This document shows, in pieces, positions 15,872 to 25,082 of a stretch of 53,606 nucleotides of DNA. The DNA is taken from the NCBI GenBank assembly GCA_016933745.1, contig JAFGAK010000107.1, positions 1-53,606 on the forward strand, given 5' to 3'. The translations under genes were made by a program, and so were the position numbers. Source of the DNA: Bacteroidales bacterium (lineage in GTDB: Bacteria; Bacteroidota; Bacteroidia; Bacteroidales; UBA12170). The first letter of the stretch is position 1, and each line of letters opens with the position of its first letter. Under the pieces are notes generated by a model. It was not told where the DNA came from. It ran no database searches and saw nothing but the letters and a program-made list of their open reading frames with translations.

Positions 15872-17032
15872 TTAAACAACTCGTTTAACTTGCAATTGAT
15901 CCATCATTCGCTCAACAAGGGGAATGAAGGCTGCCGGAAAAATTAAATGGTGATTCCCCAACGCTTTGTTTTTTAATAATTTAGCTTGATCTTTTGTTGT
16001 TGCAAATTCAATCTGGGTACGACAAGCAAAGGAATGTCTTGGTGTTTCGGTTACTTCGCCCTCTATTAACATATATTGATCTAAAGTAGCATTTATGCGA
16101 AAAGCACCCACTTTTCCTCTTTTAAAAGCTCCTTGAATGGCTGTGCCTACATTGGTTTCGAAATGAGTTGTAATACTAAAGGATGAAAGTAAGTTGAGCG
16201 GCGCCGTGCAATGTGCAAATAGAATCTGACTTTCTTTGATTTCTGCTACGTTGGCTTGCCAAGGAATTATTTGAGTAAGTGATCTGATAATCATTTTACC
16301 AATTAGACTGCAAATATCGCCTTCGCAAGCAGCAACGACATTCCTTTTATTTAAAACCGCCAACGGCAAACAAGCAGTTACTCGATCTCTTTTCACCATC
16401 GAAAAACATTCCACGCTAATTGCTGAAAGCTTGTGCTCTTTAATCACTTCATCTAATAAGGAATATACTTTAGCGCTATGCTGCAAAGGTTTTGGATCAA
16501 AATCAGAAAAGTGCTTCAAAAATTCTTCGGAAGAAGTTTTTGTATTATAATCGCCTAAATCATTCCACGGCAATCGCTCTAAATCAACTCCCAACTTTGA
16601 TTTGATAAGTTGATCCTCGATATCCGAATTGATTAACCAATCCGAAACTTCGCCGATTAAAGCTGCTTTTTGCGAATACAAACTCGCTATGGCCTTATTT
16701 ACTTGGATTATTTCTTTAAAATCCGAATTCGCATTGGGCGCAAATACATCAATAAAGGACACTCGCACTTCTTTATTTCTTAAAAAAGAAGCTATTTCCA
16801 TTGCTGCCGCGAAGGAATTATTTTCTCGGTGACAAAGCAAAATTACGTCTTTTTGATTTTGTACATTTTCGATTGCAAAGTTTTCCGAACCTCCACTTGC
16901 AATAAATAAAACCGATGCATTTTGATCGAAATCATAGCTATCATCCGCAAAGAAATCATTCAATATAGCAACTGAACGCTCTTTAATTGTTTTATCCTCG
17001 CAACAAGCAAAATAGGCTATCGTGTATTCCAT
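15872..17032 (-). CDS. L-fucose/L-arabinose isomerase-like protein
   Basis: A 386-residue protein. The N-terminal half (about 1-130) has an alternating Rossmann-like pattern. The C-terminal half (about 180-380) carries the signatures of the fucose isomerase-like C-terminal family: AISVECFSM, TACLPLAVLN, ACEGDICS and FAHCTAPLNL. The acidic and His residues in these stretches would bind a divalent metal. Substrate is unknown; the family includes many uncharacterised members in Bacteroidota. It faces psuK-psuG and ends 3 bp from psuG, so it is not in that operon, although both could act in sugar salvage. A terminator upstream (17128-17153) separates it from the porin gene. Confidence 0.72.
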   Translation of the reverse strand: MEYTIAYFACCEDKTIKERSVAILNDFFADDSYDFDQNASVLFIASGGSENFAIENVQNQKDVILLCHRENNSFAAAMEIASFLRNKEVRVSFIDVFAPNANSDFKEIIQVNKAIASLYSQKAALIGEVSDWLINSDIEDQLIKSKLGVDLERLPWNDLGDYNTKTSSEEFLKHFSDFDPKPLQHSAKVYSLLDEVIKEHKLSAISVECFSMVKRDRVTACLPLAVLNKRNVVAACEGDICSLIGKMIIRSLTQIIPWQANVAEIKESQILFAHCTAPLNLLSSFSITTHFETNVGTAIQGAFKRGKVGAFRINATLDQYMLIEGEVTETPRHSFACRTQIEFATTKDQAKLLKNKALGNHHLIFPAAFIPLVERMMDQLQVKRVV

Positions 17033-17127
17033 TTTATTCTTTTTTGATTAGGTAATTTACATTAAGTCGTTTCCTTGGTAAAGGTACTCATTCCTGTGTT
17101 TTTTTTTAATATCTCAGGCTGAAACAT

Positions 17128-17153
17128 AAAAAAAGCCCCGCCTAGCGGAGCTT
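17128..17153 (-). terminator. Rho-independent terminator after the FadL-type gene
   Basis: The stem arms are AAGCCCCGC (17133-17141) and GCGGAGCTT (17145-17153), with one mismatch and a 3-base loop. On the minus strand they run into seven T residues (complement of 17128-17134). The site lies 25 bp past the porin stop. Confidence 0.85.
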
Positions 17154-17177
17154 CTTTTATTAATTTGTTGAGAAAGA

Positions 17178-18878
17178 CTATTCTGATTTCTTTCCACCTA
17201 AGCTAATATCAACACCTAGAGAAAAAGCCCAAGTTTTTTTAGCATATGTTTCAGTATAAGGAACTGCTGTTACGCCATCTAACAAAGTGTAGCTTTTATT
17301 GTAGGTTGCATCTTTATACTGAGTTGAGAAAGCACCAAACTGAACAGTAAAAGTATCGCTCAATTTGAAAGCTCCACCACCACCAATGGTATAAGTATCA
17401 AGACTGTAACTTAAATCATCTTGGTAAAATTCAGTAGCATTTGTTTTGGTTCCTAAATAACCAGCGCTTAATAAGAATTTATCAGTAATTGCATATTCTA
17501 AACCAAGACCATACTCCAAGAAGTTTCCATTTACCATTGCGTTTCCATCATCATTGGTTGCCCAATTGGCATTTTCATCAAAATAAGTATGAACACCAAC
17601 AGTCACATTCAATTTATCAGTTGCTTGATAAGCTGCACCAACAGATAAGAAAGCAGGAATATCAGCTTTGGTTAAATTTCCGTCTTGGAACATGTAGGTA
17701 GGCATACCTGTATTCATGTCAACACCGTCGATAAAACCCAATTCTTTACCACCAACATTGGCAACATTGTCAACCAAATTCATTTTAGTATGGAATTCAT
17801 ATTTGATACCAACGTTTAATTTATTATTCATAAATGATAGGTTTGCACCAATAATTGGAGTAAAACCATCGCCTTTTTGAACAACATCTGCTTCTTGATC
17901 AGCAGTAACTACATTTAAAAGAGAAGCGATACCACTAAGTTGAGCAGAGGCAGCGCTTAATTGAGCAGCAATACCATAAAAAGTAGCTTGAGCTACAGCA
18001 GCCGACATCGCATCAATAGATGTTTGAGGAACACCCATAGCTAATAAACCGCCTTCAATTTGAGCACGTTGAGTTGCTGTAATAAAACCAGCACCTTCTA
18101 GTTGTGCAAATGTATAAGCGCCACCGCCACCAGCGATAATTGGGCTTAATCCATCTCCTCCACCTGTTGCCAAAACAGCATTTGCAGCAGCAGCAGATGC
18201 ATAACTTCCAACATAAACACCAGGAGCTAATTCACCTGCATTTGTTGTTAAGGTAACATCTTTGATGTATCCATTATAAGTGTTTTTAGCCATGATATAT
18301 CGACCACCAAGATACACAGAAAGCCAATCGTTTACTTCGTAAGTAACACCAGCTTGAAGACCAAAATAAACCGAAGAACCTTCAAAGAACATATTCATAT
18401 TATATCCTGTTACAGAACCTCCTAAAGGTGCAAGAGCTCCGCCTAAAGCGGGAACTAAACCGGCAAAAGGAATTTCCATCGAAGGTAAACCAGCATCAAA
18501 AGTGGCTCCTCCTCCTCCTCCTACTGGATTAAATCCAAAAGAAAGGGCTACTTTGCCTGTTTTGTAAACTCCATAAACACCTGGAAACATAGGTGCTTTA
18601 ACAGTACCCTCGTAATCTTGTCCATTTAAGTAAGGAAATGTACTCGTAATGTTTTGAGTTTGAAATAATGATTGATTGTTGATTGAGAAATGAAAACCAT
18701 CAGATAATTTTGATAAACCGGCTGGATTATAGAAAACAGCATCGATGCCGGTAGATGCGTCACGAACAAGCATTCGTGTCCATGCTGTACTCTGATTGGT
18801 ATTTGTTACCAAGCCTCCGGAAAAAGCAAAAGTACTAGCGAGAAATAAACTTACAAAAAGCAGTAATTTTTTATTCAT
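17178..18878 (-). CDS. OmpP1/FadL-family outer membrane transporter
   Basis: A 566-residue outer membrane protein with a signal peptide (about 1-20, cleavage near TFAFS/GG). The FadL signature follows: NTNQSTAWTRMLVRDASTGIDAVFYNPAGLSKL, the Asn-Pro-Ala-Gly hatch-domain motif being diagnostic. The remainder has alternating polar/aromatic strands and ends in a Phe-rich strand (AFSLGVDISLG). FadL proteins let long-chain fatty acids or other hydrophobic compounds cross the outer membrane. An unusual Ala/Gly/Gln-rich stretch of about 100 residues (roughly 225-335) interrupts the barrel and may form a long external loop. Terminator present; single-gene transcript likely. Confidence 0.9.
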   Translation of the reverse strand: MNKKLLLFVSLFLASTFAFSGGLVTNTNQSTAWTRMLVRDASTGIDAVFYNPAGLSKLSDGFHFSINNQSLFQTQNITSTFPYLNGQDYEGTVKAPMFPGVYGVYKTGKVALSFGFNPVGGGGGATFDAGLPSMEIPFAGLVPALGGALAPLGGSVTGYNMNMFFEGSSVYFGLQAGVTYEVNDWLSVYLGGRYIMAKNTYNGYIKDVTLTTNAGELAPGVYVGSYASAAAANAVLATGGGDGLSPIIAGGGGAYTFAQLEGAGFITATQRAQIEGGLLAMGVPQTSIDAMSAAVAQATFYGIAAQLSAASAQLSGIASLLNVVTADQEADVVQKGDGFTPIIGANLSFMNNKLNVGIKYEFHTKMNLVDNVANVGGKELGFIDGVDMNTGMPTYMFQDGNLTKADIPAFLSVGAAYQATDKLNVTVGVHTYFDENANWATNDDGNAMVNGNFLEYGLGLEYAITDKFLLSAGYLGTKTNATEFYQDDLSYSLDTYTIGGGGAFKLSDTFTVQFGAFSTQYKDATYNKSYTLLDGVTAVPYTETYAKKTWAFSLGVDISLGGKKSE

Positions 18879-18946
18879 TGCAATTGGTTTTTTAGTTAAT
18901 AATGGAGCGAATATAAAAAAATATTGAATGCAAGCCTCTATTCCTC

Positions 18947-18973
18947 AAAAAAACCTTGTTTAGATAAGGGTTT
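18947..18973 (-). terminator. Probable terminator downstream of metG
   Basis: Read on the minus strand, AAACCCTT and AAGGTTT form a 7-bp stem with one bulged base and an 8-base loop, followed by a run of seven T. It is about 70 bp past the metG stop. Confidence 0.5.
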
Positions 18974-19041
18974 AGAAGAAATTGAAAATCGGGCTTTTAA
19001 AAAATCAAAAAACGATGAGTTCCTGTTTTTTTAAGAAAATG

Positions 19042-21108
19042 TTACTTTATTTCACTACCATTTTTGGTGGTGGAGATTGGAGCTACAAACTTTAAGGAGC
19101 CATCTGCATCTTCCGCCATGAGAATCATTCCTTGTGATTCAATACCGCGTAAATCTTTTGGAGCAAGATTAACCAGCACACTCACTTGTTTCCCAATAAT
19201 ATCTTCGGGCTGAAAAAACTCTGCAATACCAGAAACAATGGTTCTTTGATCAATTCCCGTGTCTATTTTTAATTTTAGCAACTTTTTCGTTTTAGCAACT
19301 TTTTCTGCTTCTAGAATAGTTCCCACACGAATATCCATTTTGCTAAAATCCTCGTAATTGATATTCTCTTTTGCCGGAGCCGCAATAGCTGCTTGAGCAC
19401 TATTTTCCTTTTTTGTATTTAAAAGCTTCTGAACCTGGGCTTCAATTTCTAGGTCTTCGATGCGCTCAAACAAAAGTTCTGGTTTTGGCAAAATAACTCC
19501 AGACTGAATTAAGTCCATCTTTCCGGCTTCTTCCCATTTTATTTCTTTCTTCATGCCTAGCATTTGAGCTAGTTTGTTTGCTGAAAAAGGAAGAAAAGGA
19601 CTTGATAAAACAGCCAGGTTTGCACTGATCTGCAAAGCGATATTCAAAATCGTTTCCACTCTTTTTTCGTTGTGCTTAATGGTTTTCCAAGGCTCTGTTT
19701 CAGTTAGGTACTTATTTCCCAAACGAGCAAGATTCATCAACTCGGTAATTGCTTCGCGGAAGCGATAATTTTCAATACTTTTTCCAATTATACTCGGATA
19801 GCTATCTATTTCTGAAATTGTTTCCCGATCCAAATCTGTTAATTCTCCTCGTTCAGGAACTTTGCCTTCGTAATATTTTTGTGTTAAGACAAGCGTTCTA
19901 TTGACAAAATTGCCAAAAATGGCCAAAAGTTCGTTGTTATTTTTTGCTTGAAAATCTTTCCAAGTAAAATCATTGTCTTTGGTTTCCGGGGCATTTGCAG
20001 TCAATACATATCTTAATACATCTTGCTTTCCCGGAAAATCTTCTAAATATTCATGCAACCAAACCGCCCAATTGCGCGAAGTTGAAATTTTATCGTTTTC
20101 CAGATTTAAAAACTCATTTGCGGGCACATTATCAGGCAAAATATAAGATCCTTCTGCTTTTAACATGGCCGGAAAAATAATACAATGGAATACAATATTG
20201 TCTTTCCCTATAAAATGAACCAATTTTGAAGAATCGTCTTTCCAAAATTTTTCCCAGTCGCCGCCTGTTTTTTCTGCCCACTCTCTACTGGCCGAAATGT
20301 ATCCAATCGGCGCATCAAACCAAACATAAAGCACTTTGCCATCTGCTCCTGCTACCGGAACTTTTACGCCCCAATCCAAATCGCGGGTAACAGCTCTGGG
20401 TTGTAAACCATTGTCGATCCAGCTTTTGCATTGTCCATAAACATTTGGACGCCAATCATTTTTATGTCCTTCTACAATCCACTCTTTTAACCAAGGTTCG
20501 TACTCATTTAAAGGAAGATACCAATGTTTAGTTTCTTTTAATTGAGGAATATTTCCACTAAGTGCAGATTTTGGATTGATTAAATCCGTTGCACTAAGCG
20601 ATGTTCCGCAACTTTCGCACTGATCGCCATAGGCTTTTTCGTAAGCGCAATGCGGACAAGTTCCTGTAATATATCGATCAGCTAAAAACTGCTTATTCTC
20701 TACATCGTAATATTGCTCTGTACTTTGCTCAATAAACTTTCCATTGTTGTACAATTTCTTAAAAAATTCAGAAGCAGTTTCATGATGAATTTGCTTGGAA
20801 GTACGAGAATAAATATCAAATGAAATTCCTAATTCTTGAAACGACTTTTCGATAATTGCATGGTATTTATCTACAATATCTTGTGGACTAACACCTTCTT
20901 TTCTGGCTTTGATTGTGATTGGAACACCATGCTCATCTGATCCGCCAATAAACAAAACCTCTTTGTTATTTAATCGAAGATAGCGCGCATAAATATCGGC
21001 TGGTATATAAACTCCTGCTAGATGTCCAATATGTATTGGTCCATTGGCATATGGCAAAGCCGAAGTAATTGTATATCTTTTAAATGGGTTGTGCAATTGA
21101 TCAGTCAT
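19042..21108 (-). CDS. metG: Methionyl-tRNA synthetase with C-terminal tRNA-binding domain
   Basis: Encodes 688 residues from the ATG at 21108. An upstream TTG at 21126 lies within the promoter -7 box and cannot be used. Class I signatures are HIGH (PIHIGHLAG) and a KMSKS variant (DKISTSRNW). The connective-peptide zinc knuckle shows CPHC and CESC. The anticodon-binding helical region follows (about 390-545). The C-terminal 110 residues ([14 protein letters not shown] to the end) form the EMAP/Trbp111-like tRNA-binding and dimerisation domain. It charges initiator and elongator tRNA-Met. It lies downstream of the MFS gene but has its own promoter. Confidence 0.97.
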   Translation of the reverse strand: MTDQLHNPFKRYTITSALPYANGPIHIGHLAGVYIPADIYARYLRLNNKEVLFIGGSDEHGVPITIKARKEGVSPQDIVDKYHAIIEKSFQELGISFDIYSRTSKQIHHETASEFFKKLYNNGKFIEQSTEQYYDVENKQFLADRYITGTCPHCAYEKAYGDQCESCGTSLSATDLINPKSALSGNIPQLKETKHWYLPLNEYEPWLKEWIVEGHKNDWRPNVYGQCKSWIDNGLQPRAVTRDLDWGVKVPVAGADGKVLYVWFDAPIGYISASREWAEKTGGDWEKFWKDDSSKLVHFIGKDNIVFHCIIFPAMLKAEGSYILPDNVPANEFLNLENDKISTSRNWAVWLHEYLEDFPGKQDVLRYVLTANAPETKDNDFTWKDFQAKNNNELLAIFGNFVNRTLVLTQKYYEGKVPERGELTDLDRETISEIDSYPSIIGKSIENYRFREAITELMNLARLGNKYLTETEPWKTIKHNEKRVETILNIALQISANLAVLSSPFLPFSANKLAQMLGMKKEIKWEEAGKMDLIQSGVILPKPELLFERIEDLEIEAQVQKLLNTKKENSAQAAIAAPAKENINYEDFSKMDIRVGTILEAEKVAKTKKLLKLKIDTGIDQRTIVSGIAEFFQPEDIIGKQVSVLVNLAPKDLRGIESQGMILMAEDADGSLKFVAPISTTKNGSEIK

Positions 21109-21123
21109 TTTACTATTTTTTGG

Positions 21124-21131
21124 CAAAGATA
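21124..21131 (-). promoter_or_regulatory. -7 box of metG
   Basis: Minus-strand TATCTTTG, a perfect TAnnTTTG match. Transcription would begin about 9 bp before the ATG at 21108, which settles the start codon choice. Confidence 0.6.
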
Positions 21132-21168
21132 AGGCGAAAAGTATTTTGCATGCTTCTGTTCCTCGGAT

Positions 21169-22404
21169 TTATTCGCTTAATTTTGGTTTTGCATCTTTAA
21201 ACAAAAAAGCAAATGGAATAGCCAAGGCAGCAAAAAGTGGTGCTAATTGAAAAGTTTGTGCTAAACCAATATAATCAGAAAGCCAACCCACAAGCAAAGC
21301 AGCAATTGCTCCGAGTGCAAAATTAATGGTCATGTAAACACCGTTTGTAAAACTTGGTCGTTCGGAGTTTTTTTCCTGAACAAGCGCAAGTAAAACCGGT
21401 CCAGATCCAAAAATGAAAAATCCGATGAGCATGAGCATAAAAATATTCAACAATCCTTCTGTTTGATTGTAAAACAACATCAAAAAAGGAGTTACTACTG
21501 CTATAGACACCAAGGTGTTACGGCGTCCGATTTTATCAGAAACACCCCCAGCTACCAAGCTTCCGGCTGCGCCTGCAAATTCTAAAATCGACAAGGAATA
21601 AGCAGCAACCCATAAACTCTCTCCTTTGCTTGTTAAATAAACAGGCAAAAACGTAATCAATAATCCGCGCATCAATCCTCTGGTAAAAGAATAACCCGTT
21701 AGCACGATAAAAAAACCTTTTAATTCTTTGAGCGTTTGCTTCAAATTGACAGATGAAGAGGGCTTTTTAAAATCAAAATCCTTCAACTTTCTTAATCGAA
21801 AAAACAATATAACCGAAGCAATAATCCCGGCAGGAATTAATCGATAGGTATTTTCCAGTCCCCACCACGAAACAGCTGAAACAATGATGATTGGGCCAAT
21901 TGCTCTTGCCAATTCTCCCGCTAGCATATAAAAACTCATACCCAGTCCGGTTTTATTGCCTGATACCTTTTTGATTAGAACAGGACCAGGTACATGAAAA
22001 AAAGCAGAACTGATTCCCATGATCATAAGCAAACCTGCCAATTGCCAAAAAGTGGTAACGAGCCCAATCATACTCATGCTAATTGCAGTAACTGCAGGCG
22101 TTAAAATAATAAAGTAGCGCAATTCTTTTTTGTCGACGATGATGCCAATCAATGGGTTCAGCAAAGAGGCCGAACGTTGAATAACCGTTAAAAGGCCAAT
22201 TAAAAAGAAATTGAGACTCAATTTTTCAATCAATATTGGGGTTAGAGGAGCAAGAAAGGAAGAATAAATATCATGAAGCAAATGAGCCGCAGAGATATCA
22301 GCAACTTTGGTAAATTGGAATTTTGTGTTTTTCAATGTTTTGGTTTTTGGCTGCAATTTTACGGTTTTTTTTGCTTTACTAGGTACTAAAAAGGAGAAAC
22401 ACAT
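21169..22404 (-). CDS. MFS transporter, fosmidomycin-resistance-like
   Basis: Encodes 411 residues from the ATG at 22404; the codon before it is a TTG. Twelve membrane helices can be placed. The N-terminal DISAAHLLHDIYSSFLAPLTPIL motif is typical of the Fsr (fosmidomycin resistance) subgroup of the major facilitator superfamily. The loop between helices 2 and 3 has GIIVDKKELRYF, and the equivalent in the second half is GGVSDKIGRRNT, the family D-(K)-x-G-R-R motif. It probably exports a drug or metabolite; substrate unknown. It is divergent from the YkoF-like operon, with 45 bp between start codons. Confidence 0.88.
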   Translation of the reverse strand: MCFSFLVPSKAKKTVKLQPKTKTLKNTKFQFTKVADISAAHLLHDIYSSFLAPLTPILIEKLSLNFFLIGLLTVIQRSASLLNPLIGIIVDKKELRYFIILTPAVTAISMSMIGLVTTFWQLAGLLMIMGISSAFFHVPGPVLIKKVSGNKTGLGMSFYMLAGELARAIGPIIIVSAVSWWGLENTYRLIPAGIIASVILFFRLRKLKDFDFKKPSSSVNLKQTLKELKGFFIVLTGYSFTRGLMRGLLITFLPVYLTSKGESLWVAAYSLSILEFAGAAGSLVAGGVSDKIGRRNTLVSIAVVTPFLMLFYNQTEGLLNIFMLMLIGFFIFGSGPVLLALVQEKNSERPSFTNGVYMTINFALGAIAALLVGWLSDYIGLAQTFQLAPLFAALAIPFAFLFKDAKPKLSE

Positions 22405-22419
22405 CAAGCTAAAATTAAT

Positions 22420-22427
22420 TACATTTG
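22420..22427 (+). promoter_or_regulatory. -7 box of the YkoF-like/pnuC/NadR-like operon
   Basis: TACATTTG matches TAnnTTTG and lies 22 bp before the first start codon. The gap between the divergent genes is too small for a TPP riboswitch. Confidence 0.55.
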
Positions 22428-22449
22428 CTCTTTATTAATTCTAAATGGC

Positions 22450-22713
22450 ATGCTTGTCTCCGTTGAGATTTCTTATTATCCGCTACAAGAAGAGTTTATT
22501 CCTCCCATTTTGGTTTTTGTTTCTCGGCTAAAGACTTATCCTGAAATGAAAGTTGTTTCCAATAGAATGAGCACTCAAGTTTTTGGAGAATTTTCAGTTA
22601 TTATGAAGATATTAACCAAGGAAATTGAACAAGCATTTGAAATTCCTAATTCCGTTTTTATTATAAAAATCATCAATTCAGACCAACAAATTCATCTTAA
22701 TACAAATGAATGA
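22450..22713 (+). CDS. YkoF/MTH1187-like thiamine-binding family protein
   Basis: An 87-residue protein with a single ferredoxin-like beta-alpha-beta fold: VSVEISYYPL, then a helix, then MSTQVFGEFSVIMKILTKEIEQAF and SVFIIKI. This order fits the YkoF/MTH1187 family, whose members bind thiamine or its pyrimidine part (family knowledge). No signal peptide, so cytoplasmic. It overlaps the pnuC-like gene by 8 nt, tying it to vitamin uptake. The similarity is through pattern and context and is moderate. Confidence 0.7.
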   Translation: MLVSVEISYYPLQEEFIPPILVFVSRLKTYPEMKVVSNRMSTQVFGEFSVIMKILTKEIEQAFEIPNSVFIIKIINSDQQIHLNTNE

Positions 22714-23416
22714 AATCTACGATTTTCTAATTTCGCCTTACCAAAACTCGACTGTATTTAGCATTCTGCTTGAATTTTTAGCAGCTCTTTTTGGTGTTAT
22801 TAGCGTTTATTATGCTCGTAAAGAAAATATCTTGGTTTATCCAACCGGTATCATCAGCACAGCCATTTATGTGTATTTGCTTTCACAATGGTCTTTATAT
22901 GGCGATTTGATTATTAACATCTACTATACTTTGATGAGTATTTACGGATGGTACATGTGGGGGAAAATAATTGATCAAGACCAGAATCACATTAAAATCA
23001 GTAGAACTTCTAAAAAAGATAAGCTGAAAGCTTTGGGGATTTTTATTTTTACTTCTGCTTTTGTGATATTCGTTTATCGTTATTACAATGTAATGCCTTC
23101 AGATCTAAATTTTAAGGAGAGCATTGACTTTGCATGGAGAAATTTAACTTCCGGATCGCTTGCCGACTTTAGGACAGCAACACCTTTTTTAGACACTTTT
23201 ACAACAGGCGTGTTTTTTGCCGCCATGTGGTTAATGGCCAATAAAAAAATAGAGAACTGGACTTTATGGATAGCAGGAAATATCGTTTCTATTCCGCTGT
23301 ATTTTGTGAAAGGCTATGGATTTACAGGAATTCAATACATCCTCTTTTTAGTTTTAGCTATCATGGCCTACTCCAGTTGGTATAATAAAATTAAAACGCA
23401 AAACGATGCTTTATAA
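22706..23416 (+). CDS. PnuC-family vitamin transporter (nicotinamide riboside or thiamine)
   Basis: A 236-residue membrane protein with about seven helices. It shows the PnuC traits FLAALFGVISVYYARKENILVYPTG near the start, the aromatic YGWYMWGK motif after helix 3, and WTLWIAGNIVSIPLYF late in the protein. PnuC proteins carry uncharged vitamin nucleosides by facilitated diffusion; Bacteroidota relatives include PnuT for thiamine. The upstream YkoF-like gene argues for thiamine, the downstream NadR-like kinase for nicotinamide riboside, although a similar kinase also occurs in thiamine operons. Substrate left open. Overlaps both neighbours (8 and 11 nt). Confidence 0.9.
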   Translation: MNEIYDFLISPYQNSTVFSILLEFLAALFGVISVYYARKENILVYPTGIISTAIYVYLLSQWSLYGDLIINIYYTLMSIYGWYMWGKIIDQDQNHIKISRTSKKDKLKALGIFIFTSAFVIFVYRYYNVMPSDLNFKESIDFAWRNLTSGSLADFRTATPFLDTFTTGVFFAAMWLMANKKIENWTLWIAGNIVSIPLYFVKGYGFTGIQYILFLVLAIMAYSSWYNKIKTQNDAL

Positions 23417-23924
23417 ACTTGCTATTGTTGGGCCTGAATCTACTGGTAAAAGTAAGCTAGCAGAACAACTTGCAGCTTACTACAATACTAAGTTTGTACC
23501 TGAAATTGCTCGTGATTATTTAAATGGCTTAGGTAGAAATTACACCGAAAATGATTTGCTGCAAATTGCAAAAAAACAACAAGATGCTATCACAAAAGCT
23601 CAGAGTCAAGCGAATACATTCCTCTTTGTCGACACAGAACTCTTAGTTATAAAAATTTGGAGTCAAGTCAAATACAAAAAAGTTCACCCATGGATTCTTG
23701 ATCAATTCAAAGAACAAGATTTCGATTTATTTCTGTTAACAAATAACGATATTCCTTGGGAAGCCGATCCGCTGCGAGAGCATCCAAACAAAAGAGAATA
23801 TTTATTTAAGCTGTACGAAAAAGAATTAAAAAAAGAAGGATTGCACTATAAAATAATTGGTGGCCAAGGACAAGAAAGAATTCTAAATGCAATAAAGATA
23901 ATCGACGATTTCTTTCAAAACTAA
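23406..23924 (+). CDS. NadR-like P-loop nucleoside kinase
   Basis: A 172-residue ATPase with the P-loop GPESTGKS (residues 9-16), and the ribosylnicotinamide-kinase-like features PEIARDYL, FVDTELLVIKIW and WEADPLREHP. It matches the C-terminal kinase domain of NadR standing alone, without the adenylyltransferase or HTH parts. The reaction would be phosphorylation of the imported vitamin, trapping it inside: nicotinamide riboside to NMN, or thiamine to its phosphate. It overlaps the transporter gene by 11 nt and closes the operon. Confidence 0.85.
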   Translation: MLYKLAIVGPESTGKSKLAEQLAAYYNTKFVPEIARDYLNGLGRNYTENDLLQIAKKQQDAITKAQSQANTFLFVDTELLVIKIWSQVKYKKVHPWILDQFKEQDFDLFLLTNNDIPWEADPLREHPNKREYLFKLYEKELKKEGLHYKIIGGQGQERILNAIKIIDDFFQN

Positions 23925-24068
23925 TCACCTCTTTTCTCCCTCATTTCCTTTTCCCTATTTAGAACTTTATAAACGCTAAATTTTGGATCTTTGAACATCT
24001 AAAATTTCATGTTAAGAATAACCTATAAACAAACAACCCGCATCTACTTTTTGTTTTGTAAGATTTCT

Positions 24069-24076
24069 TATTTTTG
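24069..24076 (+). promoter_or_regulatory. -7 box of the YggS-family gene
   Basis: TATTTTTG, matching TAnnTTTG, 14 bp before the start codon. Confidence 0.45.
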
Positions 24077-24090
24077 CAATAAACAGACCA

Positions 24091-24765
24091 ATGGCTATTC
24101 AAGAAAATTTAGCACGCATAAAAAATTCAATCCCAAGTTCAACTAAACTTGTCGCTGTTTCGAAAACCAAGCCCGAAGCAGATCTCATGGAAGCTTATCA
24201 TGCCGGACAAAGAATCTTTGGCGAAAATAAAGTACAAGAATTGGTAGCAAAACAAGAATCGTTGCCTAAAGACATCGAATGGCACTTTATTGGACACCTG
24301 CAATCCAACAAAGTAAAATACATAGCTCCTTTTGTGGATTTAATTCACGGAGTGGACAGTTTGAAATTGTTAGTTGAAATAAATAAACAAGCTCTTAAAA
24401 ATAACCGGATTATCAATTGCTTGCTGCAATTTCATATTGCTAGCGAACAAGCCAAATTTGGGTTAACAATGAGTGAAGCTATGAACTTGATCAACGATCC
24501 TATCTATAAAACGCTGCAGAACATTCGCCTAGTTGGAGTAATGGGAATGGCTACCTATACCGACGATGAAAATCAAATTCGTTCAGAATTTAAGACCTTG
24601 AGAAGCTTTTTCGATACCCTAAAAAATGAGCATTTACAAGGAAATAGTTTTGAAGAAATATCGATGGGCATGTCTGCCGATTACAAAATTGCCATCCAAG
24701 AAGGTAGTACAATGATTCGATTGGGGAGTTCCATTTTTGGCGCACGATTTAAATCCCCTTTTTAA
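24091..24765 (+). CDS. YggS/PLPBP family pyridoxal phosphate homeostasis protein
   Basis: A 224-residue single-domain alanine-racemase-like barrel of normal length. VAVSKTKP holds the PLP lysine (Lys25); FGENKVQEL, WHFIGHLQSNK and the closing SMGMSADYKIAIQEGSTMIRLGSSIFG are family signatures. It binds PLP and helps keep the cell's PLP and amino acid pools in balance; no catalytic reaction is known for the family. It is preceded by its own promoter-like box and stands alone. Confidence 0.95.
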   Translation: MAIQENLARIKNSIPSSTKLVAVSKTKPEADLMEAYHAGQRIFGENKVQELVAKQESLPKDIEWHFIGHLQSNKVKYIAPFVDLIHGVDSLKLLVEINKQALKNNRIINCLLQFHIASEQAKFGLTMSEAMNLINDPIYKTLQNIRLVGVMGMATYTDDENQIRSEFKTLRSFFDTLKNEHLQGNSFEEISMGMSADYKIAIQEGSTMIRLGSSIFGARFKSPF

Positions 24766-25082
24766 GACACTGTTTAATTATTCACAAGATTGATCTTTCA
24801 AATTATTGATTGACAATACTCTAAACAAATTCATTTAAACAACCAGTCTGACTTAAAACCACAACAACTCTTGTTAATTTTATGTTAATATTACTTACAA
24901 AACAGGTCTTTTTTCTAAACTTATTAGTTGTATTTTCAATAAAAACACTATTTTTGTGCTTAGTTTGGATGGATATTACTTAAAAAGGACGAAAAATATT
25001 GACAGAGTTCGTATTTTTTAGTACATTTACTAGCTTAACTCTGATGTATTCTAGGGTAAAGTTTTGATAAAAACATTAACGT
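24766..25082. other. 317-bp region upstream of the type IX-secreted protein cassette
   Basis: AT-rich, no gene visible. TATTTTTG at 24949-24956 is a good -7 box, with a TTG about 18 bp upstream, and would give a leader of about 120 nt before the ATG at 25083. No terminator after the YggS gene is visible. Confidence 0.5.
24949..24956 (+). promoter_or_regulatory. -7 box of the secreted-protein operon
   Basis: TATTTTTG, with TTG at 24928-24930 in the -33 position. It is the best candidate to drive the four genes 25083-28984. Confidence 0.45.

Noticed and set aside
20980-21040. CAATATGT-type core within metG as another regulator site
   Set aside because: It is inside coding sequence and an 8-base AT-rich core is expected by chance; only upstream copies were kept.
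21109-21126. Longer N-terminus of MetG
   Set aside because: It begins with TTG inside the promoter -7 box; the ATG at 21108 is just after the likely transcription start.
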